NCBI GenBank assembly: GCA_030611945.1 | Contig: JAUWOV010000092.1 | Coordinates: 1-6,147, forward strand | Reading direction: 5' to 3' | DNA: 6,147 nucleotides | Origin: a bacterium | GTDB taxonomy: Bacteria > JAHJDO01 | Shown: positions 6,080 through 6,147 of the stretch, piece after piece | Position numbering within the stretch: position 1 is the stretch's first letter | How the letters are laid out: each line of letters begins with the position of its first letter | The notes under the pieces: model-generated | What the model saw: the letters and a program-made list of their open reading frames with translations, nothing else | The model's database searches: none | Told to the model about the DNA's origin: nothing | Program-made: the position numbers and the translations under genes

Positions 6080-6147
6080 ACTTATTTCTGCCAAGAATTT
6101 CCTTTCAAATCACTATAATTCACTCAAAGAACGTTTTATGCCTGGTT
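6080..6147. other. Right edge without a recognisable gene
   Basis: No supported gene is visible. Two - strand frames are open from the edge for under 12 codons before a stop (one ends at 6113-6115), so either could be the tail of a gene beyond the window. An ATG at 6138 on the + strand has no ribosome site. Nothing can be assigned. Confidence 0.4.

Noticed and set aside
1-6147. CRISPR array, tRNA or rRNA genes, insertion sequence
   Set aside because: No regularly spaced direct repeats, no cloverleaf or rRNA-like segment, and no transposase motif were seen on either strand.

Overview
This is a 6.1 kb stretch of an AT-rich bacterial genome. It has strong Shine-Dalgarno sites, ATGA-coupled genes and a clear sigma-70-type promoter. 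The gene mix is metabolic operon, toxin-antitoxin pair, secreted nuclease and restriction-enzyme remnant. That would suit an environmental or anaerobic bacterium, possibly an assembled metagenomic genome, but nothing here fixes the phylum.

Positions 1-2936 (+ strand) hold a tightly coupled three-gene operon for a 2-oxoacid dehydrogenase complex of the pyruvate/acetoin type: E1 alpha (5' end cut by the window edge), E1 beta, and E2 with one lipoyl domain. Each junction is a 4-base ATGA overlap with a good ribosome binding site. No E3 (lipoamide dehydrogenase) gene follows E2.

Positions 2937-3723 (+ strand) hold a type II toxin-antitoxin module: a Phd/YefM-like antitoxin overlapping a PIN-domain ribonuclease toxin by 7 bases. 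It sits 92 bases behind E2. It has its own near-consensus promoter, with TGACA/TGTCA inverted repeats around it that could be an autoregulatory operator.

Positions 3740-5340 (- strand) encode a secreted endonuclease/exonuclease/phosphatase (EEP) protein with all the expected catalytic residues. The gene is split in two frames at a run of seven A. The C-terminal, beta-rich, OB-like region continues in the -1 frame exactly where an in-phase A_AAA_AAA heptamer lies. The cause could be an indel, an assembly error or real slippage; the sequence alone does not decide.

Positions 5470-6018 (- strand) hold a fragment resembling PmeII-type restriction endonucleases. It keeps the PD-(D/E)xK core but is cut off at its N terminus by an in-frame TAG. 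The last ~130 bases hold two adjacent stem-loop palindromes and no recognisable gene. They lie where the restriction gene breaks off and may be a small palindromic repeat element.

I found no convincing new multi-gene system. The best leads are the frame break in the nuclease, the operator-like repeats of the toxin-antitoxin promoter, and the palindromic sequence beside the truncated restriction gene.
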